A stretch of 64,000 nt of DNA from an uncultured Lachnospiraceae bacterium (GCA_910579505.1 CAJTTZ010000006.1:124001-188000), one strand, 5' to 3'; shown: positions 33,316 through 42,082, counted from the first letter of the stretch. Program-made: numbers and translations. Notes: generated from the letters alone by a model not told the origin.

Positions 33316-34218
33316 TCACATCCGCCCTACAATACGTTTTACCTCTGAAAGATACATTCTTCCAAACATATTCAGGTGATTTAGAAGATGATAAAGATTA
33401 TAGACATCGCGCCGCCTCTCATACCCCGGCTGCAAAGGCGCTGCCTTTTTATAGGCATCATAGAAGGCCGGCGGAAAGCCCCCAAAAAGCTCCGTCATCG
33501 CGATATCCGCCTCCGCATGCCCCACATAAGCCGCCGGGTCGATCAGCCAGGCGCTGCCGTCATTCCCCGCGATCACATTTCCAGACCACAAGTCGCCGTG
33601 CAGCAACGACGGGCTGTCAGGTTCTACAAGAATTTCGTCCAAATGATCCAGAAAACTGCCAATCCTCTTTCGGTCTTCCCTGTCAAAATATCGGTCGGCA
33701 TCCCGAAACTGCGGCTCAAGGCGGCAATCCCGGAAGAAGCTGATCCAACTGTCATGCGCTCTGTTTATCTGCCTGCGCCTGCCAATATAGTTGTCGCCGG
33801 CAAACCCATATTTTCCACCCGGAACCAGTCCAGCAGTTGATGCCCGGTGCATTTCACTTAACTGCCCGGCAAATTCCTCCCAGTAATGTCCGTTACGGTT
33901 TTGGGCGGAGATAAATTCCAGCAGCAAGAAGGAAAAACCACCCCTGCCCTCATCTGTACCTACGCCAAGAACCCGCGGTGTACCAATAGCTTCTGTCCGG
34001 GCAATAGCCGCCAACCCGGCAGCTTCGGCAGTAAAAAAGGAAAGGTTTTCTTTTGTATTGGATTTCATAAAAATACTTTTGCCGTCTGAGAGTATCATCC
34101 CATACGCCTCATTGATATCGCCGCCAGATATCGGGGCTGTTTTTTCAATTTTTATTTCTTCCCCGAAGAGGGTGTGTATGGCGGTTTCAAGGGATGTGAA
34201 ATGCGGTAGTGTAATCAT
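33316..34218 (-). CDS. Fructosamine kinase family protein
   Basis: The product has 300 residues, full length for the family. The APH-like kinase fold is shown by SGGDINEAYGM near the start, the catalytic loop LLHGDLWSGNVIAG (HxDxxxxN) and LIDPAAYVGHAEADIAM. Bacterial members phosphorylate fructosamines or ribulosamines to remove sugar adducts from proteins or amino acids. The ATG at 34218 has GGAG 8 bases upstream; a longer start 57 bases upstream is less likely. It stands alone between the LysM-GH18 and SpmA genes. Substrate is inferred from the family. Confidence 0.85.
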   Translation of the reverse strand: MITLPHFTSLETAIHTLFGEEIKIEKTAPISGGDINEAYGMILSDGKSIFMKSNTKENLSFFTAEAAGLAAIARTEAIGTPRVLGVGTDEGRGGFSFLLLEFISAQNRNGHYWEEFAGQLSEMHRASTAGLVPGGKYGFAGDNYIGRRRQINRAHDSWISFFRDCRLEPQFRDADRYFDREDRKRIGSFLDHLDEILVEPDSPSLLHGDLWSGNVIAGNDGSAWLIDPAAYVGHAEADIAMTELFGGFPPAFYDAYKKAAPLQPGYERRRDVYNLYHLLNHLNMFGRMYLSEVKRIVGRM

Positions 34219-34367
34219 GTGTTTTCTCCTGTTCCACACACATATTCCTAATGTTTTTATAATATACTTTACCAAACTTGTTATTTCTATTTAATAGATA
34301 TTTACAAATTTTTCGTAATTATTTTTCAATTCCGATTTAATAGATACTTTCTTCAAATATTTTCCAA

Positions 34368-34396
34368 TCAAAAACGGAGAGCCCTCACGCTCTCCG
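34368..34396 (-). terminator. Terminator overlapping the end of spmA
   Basis: CGGAGAGC (34375-34382) pairs with GCTCTCCG (34389-34396), followed on the minus strand by TTTTTGATT. The SpmA stop codon lies inside the stem-loop. Confidence 0.75.
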
Positions 34397-35083
34397 CCTC
34401 CTATCCTTCACCTTACAATACACCACCGCCACCCCCGTACTCACCGCCGTCGCCACAATCGCCGGCGCAATAATCCCCGCCGGATTCACACTCCCGTACT
34501 GCTGCCGGTACGCGATCATATTCACCGGGATCAGCTGCAAGGAAGAAATATTCAAAATCAAAAACGTGCACATCTCATTGCTGGCAACCCTGCCACCCTT
34601 TCCATTTGTCGCTACGGGCAGCTCACCGCCGTCCTTTCCTGCCTTGTTCTGCTTTTTCTTTCCATCCCCCAAAATGCCTTCCCCTGCCGAAGCATATCCC
34701 GGCGTCCCCCTCTCCGCTTCCAGCTTCGCCAGCTCCTCCATCGCCCTAAGCCCCGCCGGCGTACACGCCCAGCCCAGCCCCAGTACATTGGCAATCAGGT
34801 TTGTGGCGATATACTCCCTTGCCGGATGCCCTTTCGGAATGCGCGGAAAAAGAAAGCTGATGAAGGGTTGTATGCCTCTCGTCAGCTTTGCAATCAGGCC
34901 CGATTTCTGTGCGATCTCCATAAGCCCCACCCACAGCGCCATCACACCGATCATCGTAATACAGAGGGACACCGCGTCCCCGGCGGAGTCAAGCGCCGCG
35001 CTTGTCACCTCCGCCATTTTCCCTGTGAAAGCACCGTACACGACGCCGACCAGAATCATAAATGCCCAGATATAATTTAACAT
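34385..35083 (-). CDS. spmA: Spore maturation protein A with a central insertion
   Basis: The product has 232 residues, about 35-40 more than usual for SpmA. Family blocks are LNYIWAFMILVGVVYGA, MIGVMALWVGLMEIAQKSGL, NLIANVLGLGWACTPAGLRAM and FLILNISSLQLIPVNMIAYR. The extra length is a hydrophilic, Lys/Gly-rich insertion at about residues 115-155 (GILGDGKKKQNKAGKDGG), just before NEMCTFLIL. SpmA works with SpmB in spore core dehydration; spmB is 17 kb away. The ATG at 35083 has AAAGAGG upstream. The insertion is in frame, so the protein is probably functional. Confidence 0.85.
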   Translation of the reverse strand: MLNYIWAFMILVGVVYGAFTGKMAEVTSAALDSAGDAVSLCITMIGVMALWVGLMEIAQKSGLIAKLTRGIQPFISFLFPRIPKGHPAREYIATNLIANVLGLGWACTPAGLRAMEELAKLEAERGTPGYASAGEGILGDGKKKQNKAGKDGGELPVATNGKGGRVASNEMCTFLILNISSLQLIPVNMIAYRQQYGSVNPAGIIAPAIVATAVSTGVAVVYCKVKDRRRRA

Positions 35084-35193
35084 GAAAACCTCTTTGGCAT
35101 ACCGTCTCATAGGCAACAGACTGCAGCTGTATGAGCCGCATGCCGGAATACTATTTCTTACTTTCATTTTATGAGCTTTTCTGCATAATATGT

Positions 35194-36846
35194 TTACTGT
35201 CTTTTTGCCGCTCTCGCGCTTTTTCGCTCTCTGCCTCCCATATCCATCACTCCCATAACAGAAATGTCAATTCCCGATGCATCCACCAGTTCTGCGACAT
35301 CCGCCATCTGTTCCTCGTCCGTAGCGGGTATCGCGCCGTCAATCTGTCCTTTGACACTTTCTGCCCGCAGCATTACCGTCTGATATAGCATTTCCGCGCC
35401 CGCCTCATACTCCTCATAGGAGTAAAGCGCGGTAGGGTCCGTTTCCACCAGCATGTCAATCCTGCTTCGGATTCCCAAGTAAACCTCCTCAAACCGTCCG
35501 TTCAGGACATACTCCTGCGAAAGCTCTCTCAGATACTCGTGATAGCGTGAGAGATATGTCTCGTTCTCCAGAAGCACGTCAAAAAACTCTGTCCCTTGAA
35601 AAGGCGTATCCACCGCATCATTGACTACCTCCGACGCGCTGCTCTCCGACCCCTGATTCATACCGCCAAAAGAAAGGTTATAATCCCACGGAAGAATATT
35701 CAGCATGCCATTGTATTCATACAGATAATAGTTGTGCGCCATATTCCCGGAAAGACTGTCGAGGTTAACGGAAAACGCATGTACTGCCATGTATTTTAAA
35801 ATGTTATCCACGTCCAGATATTTCTCAAGTTCGGAACCCCCGCTGATATTTTTGAGAGCTGTGACTACCCTTTTGTGATCGGTTTTTCCCGAATCCGTCA
35901 CTTCGCTGTCCCATATGTCAGAATAGCTGGAAAGTTCCTCATCGGTATAATTGAGATTCGCGCCATTTCCGCCGCCCATAGCATGACTGCCGCCCGGCAT
36001 CTTTCCCATATCTGGCATTTTCCGTCCTTCCCCGTCTGCAAAGTCAAAATCTCCATCACCCGGCGGCATTTTGCCTGCAAAATCCGGCGTTTTCCCATCT
36101 GGAAAATCTGCATGCTCTGCCCCAATCCCTTTTTCGGTCTCCGCCAATTCCTTTTCGTCAAACCCAGACGGCTTTCCTCTGAAATTTCCGCCCTTAGAAC
36201 CGCCGCCCATCTGCATACCGTCAGGCTTATATAATTTACCGTCCCCGGTTCCGTAGTTACGCAGGAGAAAGCTTTCCTCTACCGCCTCCAACGCCAGATA
36301 TACGCCAATGTATTCTCCATTCACCGAAACTTCAGCATAATTATACAGGGATGCGTCCGCCCCCAGATACTGATACATATCATAAACCACAGCCTCCTTC
36401 ATGTTGGTGGCGTCCGCATAATTATTGTTTAAAATCAGTTTATCGAGCCCAAGACAAGTCTGCCCTTCCACATAATGGTCAAATTCCAGTTTTAAACTGT
36501 ATCTGTCCGTATCGGGATTCATGGCAATCGCCGACAGGCTGGTATTTCCCTTCGGCCGGATCCCTACATTACATATTTTCTGGTCATTGACGAGCACATC
36601 ACAGGAATAATACTCTTCTGCCATGGCGTTTTCCAGCATATCCGCCCATTCCTCTTCCTCGATCTGAATATCGACATGCATAATCTTTTCCGTATCAAAC
36701 AGTGCTGTCTCGTATGCCATCGGCACTTCGACACCGCCCAGTGTCTCCACTGCCTCCTGCGAAAGCCCCATCAGCCAGACGCAGAACGCAACGGCGGCCG
36801 CCATCATTGCGCTGATGATCTTCGTTATATGTTTACAAGAAATCAT
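35194..36846 (-). CDS. cotH: CotH kinase family protein
   Basis: The product has 550 residues. A signal or anchor helix (KIISAMMAAAVAFCVWLMG) is followed by a CotH domain with the conserved blocks CNVGIRPKGNTS, KLEFDHYVEGQTCLGLDKLILNN and LNILPWDYNLSFGG. Residues 225-320 contain a Gly/Met/Lys-rich low-complexity insertion (GGGSKGGNF, GKMPPGDGDFDF). CotH-type proteins are atypical kinases that phosphorylate spore coat or surface proteins. It is the last gene of an operon VTC - DUF4956 - CotH, 21 bases after its neighbour. The start has GAGGTG upstream. Because it is exported, the target is probably a surface protein and not a spore coat protein. Confidence 0.85.
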   Translation of the reverse strand: MISCKHITKIISAMMAAAVAFCVWLMGLSQEAVETLGGVEVPMAYETALFDTEKIMHVDIQIEEEEWADMLENAMAEEYYSCDVLVNDQKICNVGIRPKGNTSLSAIAMNPDTDRYSLKLEFDHYVEGQTCLGLDKLILNNNYADATNMKEAVVYDMYQYLGADASLYNYAEVSVNGEYIGVYLALEAVEESFLLRNYGTGDGKLYKPDGMQMGGGSKGGNFRGKPSGFDEKELAETEKGIGAEHADFPDGKTPDFAGKMPPGDGDFDFADGEGRKMPDMGKMPGGSHAMGGGNGANLNYTDEELSSYSDIWDSEVTDSGKTDHKRVVTALKNISGGSELEKYLDVDNILKYMAVHAFSVNLDSLSGNMAHNYYLYEYNGMLNILPWDYNLSFGGMNQGSESSASEVVNDAVDTPFQGTEFFDVLLENETYLSRYHEYLRELSQEYVLNGRFEEVYLGIRSRIDMLVETDPTALYSYEEYEAGAEMLYQTVMLRAESVKGQIDGAIPATDEEQMADVAELVDASGIDISVMGVMDMGGRERKSARAAKRQ

Positions 36847-36867
36847 ACGTCACCTCGTTTCCGCGCG

Positions 36868-37539
36868 TCAGGACATATACTCTCCGTTGTAGCTTACAAG
36901 GGTAACATTTCCCACGCCCTCGATCTCATGCAGCCTGTTGACAAAGGACGTTGCCGCATCCGCCAGACGGACCTCCGCTGTCAGTTCAATGCCGCCCTCG
37001 TTTACGGTTTTGGACTTTACCAGAAACCGTTTCAACACCGTCCGCGCTATCTGTGCCGCCGCATCCTCCGCCTTCTCATCTTTGCAATTCAAAATCAGAA
37101 TATAGGGATGCTCATGTATCTTCCGGCTGGCGAACAATATCAGGATTATGCCGATGATCGCGGAACCGATCACCGCCAGCGGAATCATGCCCGCACCGAT
37201 TACAATCCCCGCCGCAATCGCCCAGAACAGATACACAATCTCAACCGGCTCCTTGATCGCCGCCCGGAAACGGACGATAGAGAGGGCGCCCACCATACCG
37301 AGAGACAACACCACGTTGGACGTCACCGCCATAATCACCAGTGTTGTCACAAGAGAAAGCCCCACAAGCGTCAGCGCAAACCCGGACGAATACATAACGC
37401 CGGTAAATGTCTTTTTATAGACCACGAAAATAAACAGCCCGATAATAAGGGCAAAGAGCATTCCAATCAGCGTATCAACTGCCGAAAACTGTGTAACATT
37501 CTCTAAAAAGCTTGATTTAAATATATCGTTAAAAGTCAT
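36868..37539 (-). CDS. DUF4956 membrane protein
   Basis: The product has 223 residues. Four membrane helices lie at about 25-45, 50-75, 85-105 and 115-150 (the last two separated by the block GALSIVRFRAAIKEPVEIVYLFWAI), followed by a soluble C-terminal domain of 75 residues. This is a DUF4956 protein; no activity is known. Genes of this family are commonly found between VTC-type polyphosphate polymerase and CotH genes, as here, so it probably serves the same envelope pathway. The ATG at 37539 has AAGGAGG upstream and is 21 bases after the VTC stop. Confidence 0.85.
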   Translation of the reverse strand: MTFNDIFKSSFLENVTQFSAVDTLIGMLFALIIGLFIFVVYKKTFTGVMYSSGFALTLVGLSLVTTLVIMAVTSNVVLSLGMVGALSIVRFRAAIKEPVEIVYLFWAIAAGIVIGAGMIPLAVIGSAIIGIILILFASRKIHEHPYILILNCKDEKAEDAAAQIARTVLKRFLVKSKTVNEGGIELTAEVRLADAATSFVNRLHEIEGVGNVTLVSYNGEYMS

Positions 37540-37559
37540 TTTTCTTTTCCTCCTTTTCC

Positions 37560-38252
37560 TTAACCGAACCGCCTGCATGCCTCATATTTTGAAAACGCCG
37601 TCTGCCGCAGCGTATTGATCTGGACAAGCCTTTGTATCATTTCCGGAAGGAACGCGTCATATTTCACTTCCAAAACCATATCCTGCGGTGCTTCCGCCGT
37701 GTCAATATCCGCGACTTTCCCTTCCAGAAAATCCCGGTGGAACAGCGTCGTCCGAATATCTGAATCGAAGGTAACCCGCACATTTCCCGCCCGGTAAATA
37801 TAGGGCTCACGCATATAGGATACGAGCACCCTCGGGCGAAGCATCTGGTAACGCATTTTTGCGTAAAGCTCCCGCACCAGCGGCGAAGGGTGTTCTCTCA
37901 ACTCATTCGTTTTCCCTGCCAGCAGTTCCCTGCACTCTTCTTCCGTAATCTGCGCGTCCACTTTCATACAGAGATTGTTGTCCTTAATCTTCTTTTCCAG
38001 TGTCAGATAAGAAAAATCATCGTTGTAATACCTGATCCTGAACTTCTCCCGTATCGGAACGCCGTCCGTCTTTTCCCGCAGCGCTTTATCGGCATAATTG
38101 TCAAAATAGATGCTCCGTATCAGATACTTTCCATCCGCTCCCGTATGTACGTCGCTTTGCATGACTGTCCGCAGGCGGTTTCTCAGTTCTATATACTGCG
38201 CATAGCCGATCCGGTATTTCAACTCATGCCGGAATCCTTCTGTCTGATTCAC
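37560..38252 (-). CDS. VTC-domain polyphosphate polymerase
   Basis: The product has 230 residues. It is a tunnel-fold VTC domain: RHELKYRIGYAQYIELRNRL, SIYFDNYADKALREK, KFRIRYYND, LTLEKKIKDN, VLVSYMREPYI and MVLEVKYDAFLP, with the basic and acidic residues that line the tunnel. VTC domains make inorganic polyphosphate from ATP; no membrane part is present in this protein, but the neighbour DUF4956 protein is membranous. A GTG at 38252 with AAAGGAG 10 bases upstream is the best start. It is the first gene of the operon. Two inverted repeats lie in its leader. Confidence 0.86.
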   Translation of the reverse strand: MNQTEGFRHELKYRIGYAQYIELRNRLRTVMQSDVHTGADGKYLIRSIYFDNYADKALREKTDGVPIREKFRIRYYNDDFSYLTLEKKIKDNNLCMKVDAQITEEECRELLAGKTNELREHPSPLVRELYAKMRYQMLRPRVLVSYMREPYIYRAGNVRVTFDSDIRTTLFHRDFLEGKVADIDTAEAPQDMVLEVKYDAFLPEMIQRLVQINTLRQTAFSKYEACRRFG

Positions 38253-38277
38253 ACGTTTTTCTCCTTTCCGTGCCTTG

Positions 38278-38385
38278 CGGGAACTGTTTCCTTCTTTCAC
38301 AGTTCCCGTTACAGCGTATTTTATTGGGGCGAATCTTAGAAGTTCTCCACAAAACAGCCTTTGCTGGTGAGCGATTAGAACTTCT
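38278..38385. promoter_or_regulatory. Two inverted repeats upstream of the VTC operon
   Basis: CGGGAACTG (38278-38286) pairs with CAGTTCCCG (38300-38308). AGAAGTTCT (38338-38346) pairs with AGAACTTCT (38377-38385). They occupy the 231-base space between the truncated ATPase gene and the VTC gene and could be leader structures or operators. No clear promoter pair was found. Confidence 0.4.
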
Positions 38386-38483
38386 TTTCACCCTGAGCAT
38401 GGGTAAAGTATAGATGGCTTTCCTGAAATGTACTTAAAAACAGATGTGATTTTTTGATGAACAATTTACGACGCGGTTTCCCC

Positions 38484-39212
38484 TTATAAAAACATCGCCA
38501 TATAAAGCGGCAGGTTTTCCACCATATCATTCCCTGCCACATTCCCGGCTGTCAGTCTGATGCCATGCATGATACCATAATTTTGAATCATGGAAGTCAT
38601 GGATTTTGAAGTCGCCTTCCCCGCTGATTTCACTTCCACCGCTGTCGCCGTTTTCTGATAGCGGATAAAAAAATCCATTTCCACTTTACTGTTTTTCTCA
38701 AAATAATAAAGCTTCTTTCCGTTCTTTGCAAAAATATCCGCTATGATATTTTCATAGATCGCCCCTTTATAGATACCAAGGTTACCGTCTATGATATCTT
38801 CCGCGATGCCCTCATCCAGCATCGCAACCAGAAGTCCCGTGTCCCGCATATATACCTTAAACACATCGCTTTTCGCATTTCCCGCAAGCGGCAGCGCAGG
38901 CTCGGAAAGATTGTAGCAGAAATTGATAATCCCGGCATCATACAGCCACATCAAACTGCCGCCGTATTTTCGATAAGTGGCTTTCGGCTCCACCAGGGAA
39001 TAGCGGAACTTTTTATAATCTTTTGCGAGATGTCTGGGTATGGATAAAAAACAGGCACGTGCCTTCGTTTTTTCCGCCCCCTCCGCGTACTTTGCAATGT
39101 CATCCATATAATCGCTTAAAATACCCTTTTGAATGGCAAAAGCTTTGGCAAAGTTATGTGTCTGGACAAATTCCCTCACGACTCTCGGCATCCCGCCTAT
39201 AACGATGTATTC
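38484..39212 (-). pseudogene. Truncated DUF4143 AAA ATPase, 5' end lost
   Basis: About 243 residues of a DUF4143-type ATPase remain, starting at EYIVIGGMPRVVREFVQ and running to the end of the family's C-terminal domain (FFIRYQKTATAVEVKSAG). The N-terminal half with Walker A and B motifs is missing and an in-frame TGA lies at 39213-39215, right where homology stops. An ATG at 39191 exists but has no ribosome site. The 39216-39357 remainder contains an imperfect duplication (GGAAATCTGCAT / GGAAAATCTGCAAT). Full family members are about 400 residues. It is a decayed remnant. Confidence 0.75.
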
Positions 39213-39357
39213 TCACATAATATGAGCGGAGTCAATCACATTGCAGATTTTCCCCGCCACTTTTGCTTCCATAATGCAGATTTCCCTCGCCAAACGCCGC
39301 CACACAAGCAAAATCCAATTCCCGTTTCGTATAAATAGCCCGCTTGCCGTCCCATCT

Positions 39358-40581
39358 CTACAGCATCACCTTAAAACATATCCGCTTCCCGTCATCACTG
39401 TGCACCGTCGCTTTCCCTCCGTGCGTTTCCGCAATCGCCCGCACCATGGAAAGGCCGATTCCCGTGCCGCCTGTCTCAGCGGATCGGGATTCATCTAAAC
39501 GGTAAAACCGATCAAACAGCCTGTCCAAGTCGGAGACATCCGACAAGTCGCATGTATTGGACACTTCGATGCAGACCTTCCCCCTCCTGCGGTAAATCCG
39601 CATCTGAATCTCGCCGCCGTCGTCGGAATACCTGACCGCGTTATCCAGCAAAATGGAAATCATCCGCTGAATGGAACTTCTGTCCCCAAATAACATCAAA
39701 TTTTCCTCGATGTCCTGACTGTAGTTTTTCCCCTTTGCCTTCGCAAGATGCGCAAAAGGTTCCGCAGTCTCCCATGCCGTTTCGCTCACGGAAAATCTGC
39801 CCTTCTCGGGAAAGGGCGTCTCCTCATCCAGCCTTGATAAGGCAACCATATCGCCCACCAGCTTTGTGAGCCGCGCCGCCTGTTTCCTGATATTGTCGAT
39901 CCACTCGTCCCCCTCATGCTCCATCGCCGCGATATCCGCGCTGGTCGCAATGGACGTGATCGGCGTTTTCAGTTCATGTCCCGCGTCTGTGATAAACTGC
40001 TTCTGCCGTTCTATATTTTTCACGTAAGGTCTGATCGCCCGCCTTGAAAAAAGTATGACCAGCAAAAGCACCAGAAGCAGGCTTCCCGCCCCGGTCGCCA
40101 GTGACACAAAAAGCAGGGTACGCATAGATTGCATCTGAATCGCCGTGTTCAGGAAGAGAACCGAAATTCCCTTTTCACTCCGGCTCACCAGATAGCGGTA
40201 GTCCTTGTAATACCCCTTTTCCCTGCCTTTTAGGAGGACAGCCTGCGTGTATGCTTTTGCCGCCTCCTCGTCTACAGAAGAAATATAATCCCTTAAAACC
40301 TCCCTGACTGTGCCGTCCGCTTCACAGTGTACCGTAAAAAAGCGGGTCATAAACGCCGCCTCGGGATCTCTGCCCGCTTTGTTCCTGAAAGGCGGAGGTG
40401 GTGTCTGCCGCTTTGCAGAAACCGTCTGTTCATGCGAGAGAAGCTCTCCTGCCAGACGATCCTGCATAGAGGTAGTCCTGTAATAGTTCGCCAGATTAAT
40501 TCCGACAATAAGAAGCAGCATGACCGTTCCAAATGCCGCCATCGCCGCCAGAATAAACCGTCTCTGTATTTTTTTCAGCAT
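39358..40581 (-). CDS. OmpR-partner sensor histidine kinase
   Basis: The product has 407 residues. A membrane helix (10-32), an extracytoplasmic sensor region of about 125 residues and a second helix (about 158-180) precede the kinase core: phospho-acceptor His in FITDAGHELKTPITSIATSA, N-box ILLDNAVRYSDDGG, F and G boxes DRLFDRFYRLDES and GGTGIGLSMVRAIAETHGG. It partners the response regulator upstream, overlapping it by 7 bases (ATGCTGA), with GAGGAG before the ATG. It and the regulator lie directly upstream of the truncated ATPase and the VTC operon, which may be their target. The signal is unknown. Confidence 0.87.
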   Translation of the reverse strand: MLKKIQRRFILAAMAAFGTVMLLLIVGINLANYYRTTSMQDRLAGELLSHEQTVSAKRQTPPPPFRNKAGRDPEAAFMTRFFTVHCEADGTVREVLRDYISSVDEEAAKAYTQAVLLKGREKGYYKDYRYLVSRSEKGISVLFLNTAIQMQSMRTLLFVSLATGAGSLLLVLLLVILFSRRAIRPYVKNIERQKQFITDAGHELKTPITSIATSADIAAMEHEGDEWIDNIRKQAARLTKLVGDMVALSRLDEETPFPEKGRFSVSETAWETAEPFAHLAKAKGKNYSQDIEENLMLFGDRSSIQRMISILLDNAVRYSDDGGEIQMRIYRRRGKVCIEVSNTCDLSDVSDLDRLFDRFYRLDESRSAETGGTGIGLSMVRAIAETHGGKATVHSDDGKRICFKVML

Positions 40582-41252
40582 TTGTTCTCCTCAAGATAAT
40601 ACCCTGCGCCGCGCGCTGTCCGTATCTCAATCTCCGCTTCCAGTTCCTTTAATTTCTTCCGAAGGAATCCCACGTAGGTCCAGATCACACTAATATCCGC
40701 CTCCGAATCCTGTCCCCATATTTTATCCATCAGGTGCGCCGTCGAAAACACAAAGCGGGGATTGCGCATAAAAAGTTCCATCAACTGAAATTCCTTGTTG
40801 TTCAGACGCACCGCCCGGTCCTGACATGTCATCTCATATCGGTTACAGTCAAGCTGTACATTTCCAAAAGACAGACAAAGTTCTGTATATCCAGCATTTC
40901 TCCGCGAAAGTGCTTTCACCCTGGCGATAAACTCCGGGCTTGCAAAGGGCTTCGGCAGATAGTCATCCGCTCCTGCTTCCAGTCCCGCCACCCGGTCCTC
41001 AACCTCCGCTTTCGCCGTCAGCATAAGCACAGGAACCCCCGAGCCCGTCCCCCGGATCTCCCGCAGTACATCCAGCCCGTTTACCCTCGGCATCATAATG
41101 TCAAGAACCACGACGTCATAAGCCCTGCCCCCCAAATACGCCAGCGCCTCCTCGCCGTCATGCACCACGTCCACGGTGAATTTATTCTTTTCCAAAAGGA
41201 ATTTAAGTCCCTTCGCCAGTTCCACTTCATCCTCGGCAATTAGAATACGCAT
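40575..41252 (-). CDS. OmpR-family response regulator
   Basis: The product has 225 residues. The receiver has Asp51 in VVVLDIMMPRVNG, acidic pair ED at 7-8 and Lys in DYLPKPFASPE. The C-terminal winged helix (residues 130-222) includes FQLMELFMRNPRFVFSTAHLMDKIWG and TYVGFLRKKLKEL. It is the first gene of a two-gene operon with the kinase. Its 5' leader carries a strong promoter and then a terminator-like stem-loop (41303-41329), so attenuation or premature termination is possible. AGGGCAGGGG precedes the ATG. Confidence 0.88.
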   Translation of the reverse strand: MRILIAEDEVELAKGLKFLLEKNKFTVDVVHDGEEALAYLGGRAYDVVVLDIMMPRVNGLDVLREIRGTGSGVPVLMLTAKAEVEDRVAGLEAGADDYLPKPFASPEFIARVKALSRRNAGYTELCLSFGNVQLDCNRYEMTCQDRAVRLNNKEFQLMELFMRNPRFVFSTAHLMDKIWGQDSEADISVIWTYVGFLRKKLKELEAEIEIRTARGAGYYLEENKC

Positions 41253-41282
41253 GCCCCTGCCCTCTCGCTTGTTATATGCCGC

Positions 41283-41301
41283 GAAGAATCTTAGATTCTT
41301 C
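41283..41301. promoter_or_regulatory. Palindrome in the leader of the response regulator gene
   Basis: GAAGAATCT and AGATTCTTC flank one base, a perfect 9-bp inverted repeat 31 bases before the ATG. It may be an autoregulatory site or a leader hairpin. Confidence 0.4.
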
Positions 41302-41302
41302 C

Positions 41303-41329
41303 GAAAAACAAATGCCGCTTAGAGCGGCA
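41303..41329 (-). terminator. Terminator-like hairpin in the leader of the response regulator gene
   Basis: TGCCGCT (41313-41319) pairs with AGCGGCA (41323-41329), and on the minus strand TTTGTTTTTC follows immediately. It lies downstream of a sigma-A promoter and upstream of the gene, so it would end short transcripts of about 40 bases. Confidence 0.6.
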
Positions 41330-41351
41330 CTCATAAAAATTGCTTATCACT

Positions 41352-41380
41352 ATTGTATCGGTTCCGATATTTTTTATCAA
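41352..41380 (-). promoter_or_regulatory. Promoter of the OmpR-type two-component operon
   Basis: TTGATA (41375-41380) and TACAAT (41352-41357) on the minus strand are 17 bases apart. The transcript would start about 41345, just before the hairpin at 41303-41329. Confidence 0.65.
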
Positions 41381-41451
41381 CATCCTTTTTACCCTTTTCC
41401 GTATCTTTGCCCTCCCACCCTGCGGCGTATTTCTGTGTAGAAAAATGCCGA

Positions 41452-41480
41452 TTGACTTGTTACTATCAAAATGATAATAT
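41452..41480 (+). promoter_or_regulatory. Promoter and operator of the HTH repressor gene
   Basis: TTGACT (41452-41457) and TAATAT (41475-41480) are 17 bases apart. The operator TATCA-AAA-TGATA (41464-41476) fills the spacer, so binding blocks the promoter. The same arrangement stands before the ABC transporter operon at 42083. Confidence 0.75.
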
Positions 41481-41509
41481 TTTCATATCTCAACGCAGGA
41501 GGGCGAAAA

Positions 41510-42052
41510 ATGACAGATAAACTTATGGATTGTATTACAAATCCGGTGAAGTGTAAATTACTGCTTGAAATACATTCACAAGGGAAAGCAACTGCGAAAC
41601 AGCTCGCCGGTATTTATAATGACATTCCCCAAGCCACCTTATACCGGCATCTCAAAAAAATGTTGAGCGACGGTATTTTACAGGTGGTGGAGGAAACAAA
41701 GGTGCGCGGCACGGTAGAAAAAACTTATTCGCTGGCGCACAACATCAACAGCAATATGGAAACAATGGTTGAGAAAAATTCCGGCGAACTTTATATGCAG
41801 TATTTCATACAATATTTCATTGGGTTTGCAAAGCAGTTTCAAGAATATTGTCACGCCCCGAATATCAATATTAAAAAAGATATGACGGGATTTTCTCTTT
41901 CCCCATTATATCTTTCTGACGAGGAGCTGATTTCTCTTGTAACAAATATTTCCCAAATAATCGGCGCACTAAAAAACAATGAACCTACCTCGGAGCGCAA
42001 GCTGCGGACGATAGGCGTAATCGTATCTCCGGCAGAAAATACAGACAAATAA
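41510..42052 (+). CDS. Winged-helix repressor of the adjacent ABC transporter
   Basis: The product has 180 residues. Residues 8-85 are an ArsR/PadR-like winged helix (PVKCKLLLEIHSQGKATAKQ, DIPQATLYRHLKKMLSDGIL, then a VEKTYSLAHN wing). The rest is a helical dimer or sensor part with no known domain. It is autoregulated, to judge from the twin operators TATCA-N3-TGATA, one over its own promoter and one over that of the transporter 60 bases after its stop. The ATG at 41510 has GGAGGG upstream. The effector is unknown; transport of an antimicrobial or peptide would fit such repressors. Confidence 0.8.
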   Translation: MTDKLMDCITNPVKCKLLLEIHSQGKATAKQLAGIYNDIPQATLYRHLKKMLSDGILQVVEETKVRGTVEKTYSLAHNINSNMETMVEKNSGELYMQYFIQYFIGFAKQFQEYCHAPNINIKKDMTGFSLSPLYLSDEELISLVTNISQIIGALKNNEPTSERKLRTIGVIVSPAENTDK

Positions 42053-42082
42053 AATGACCGTCCCATACCGGGGCGGATTCTA

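Noticed and set aside
39226..39357. Peptide GKRAIYTKRELDFACVAAFG encoded after the kinase stop
   Set aside because: It has no start codon and directly follows an in-frame stop; it is listed as remnant sequence only.
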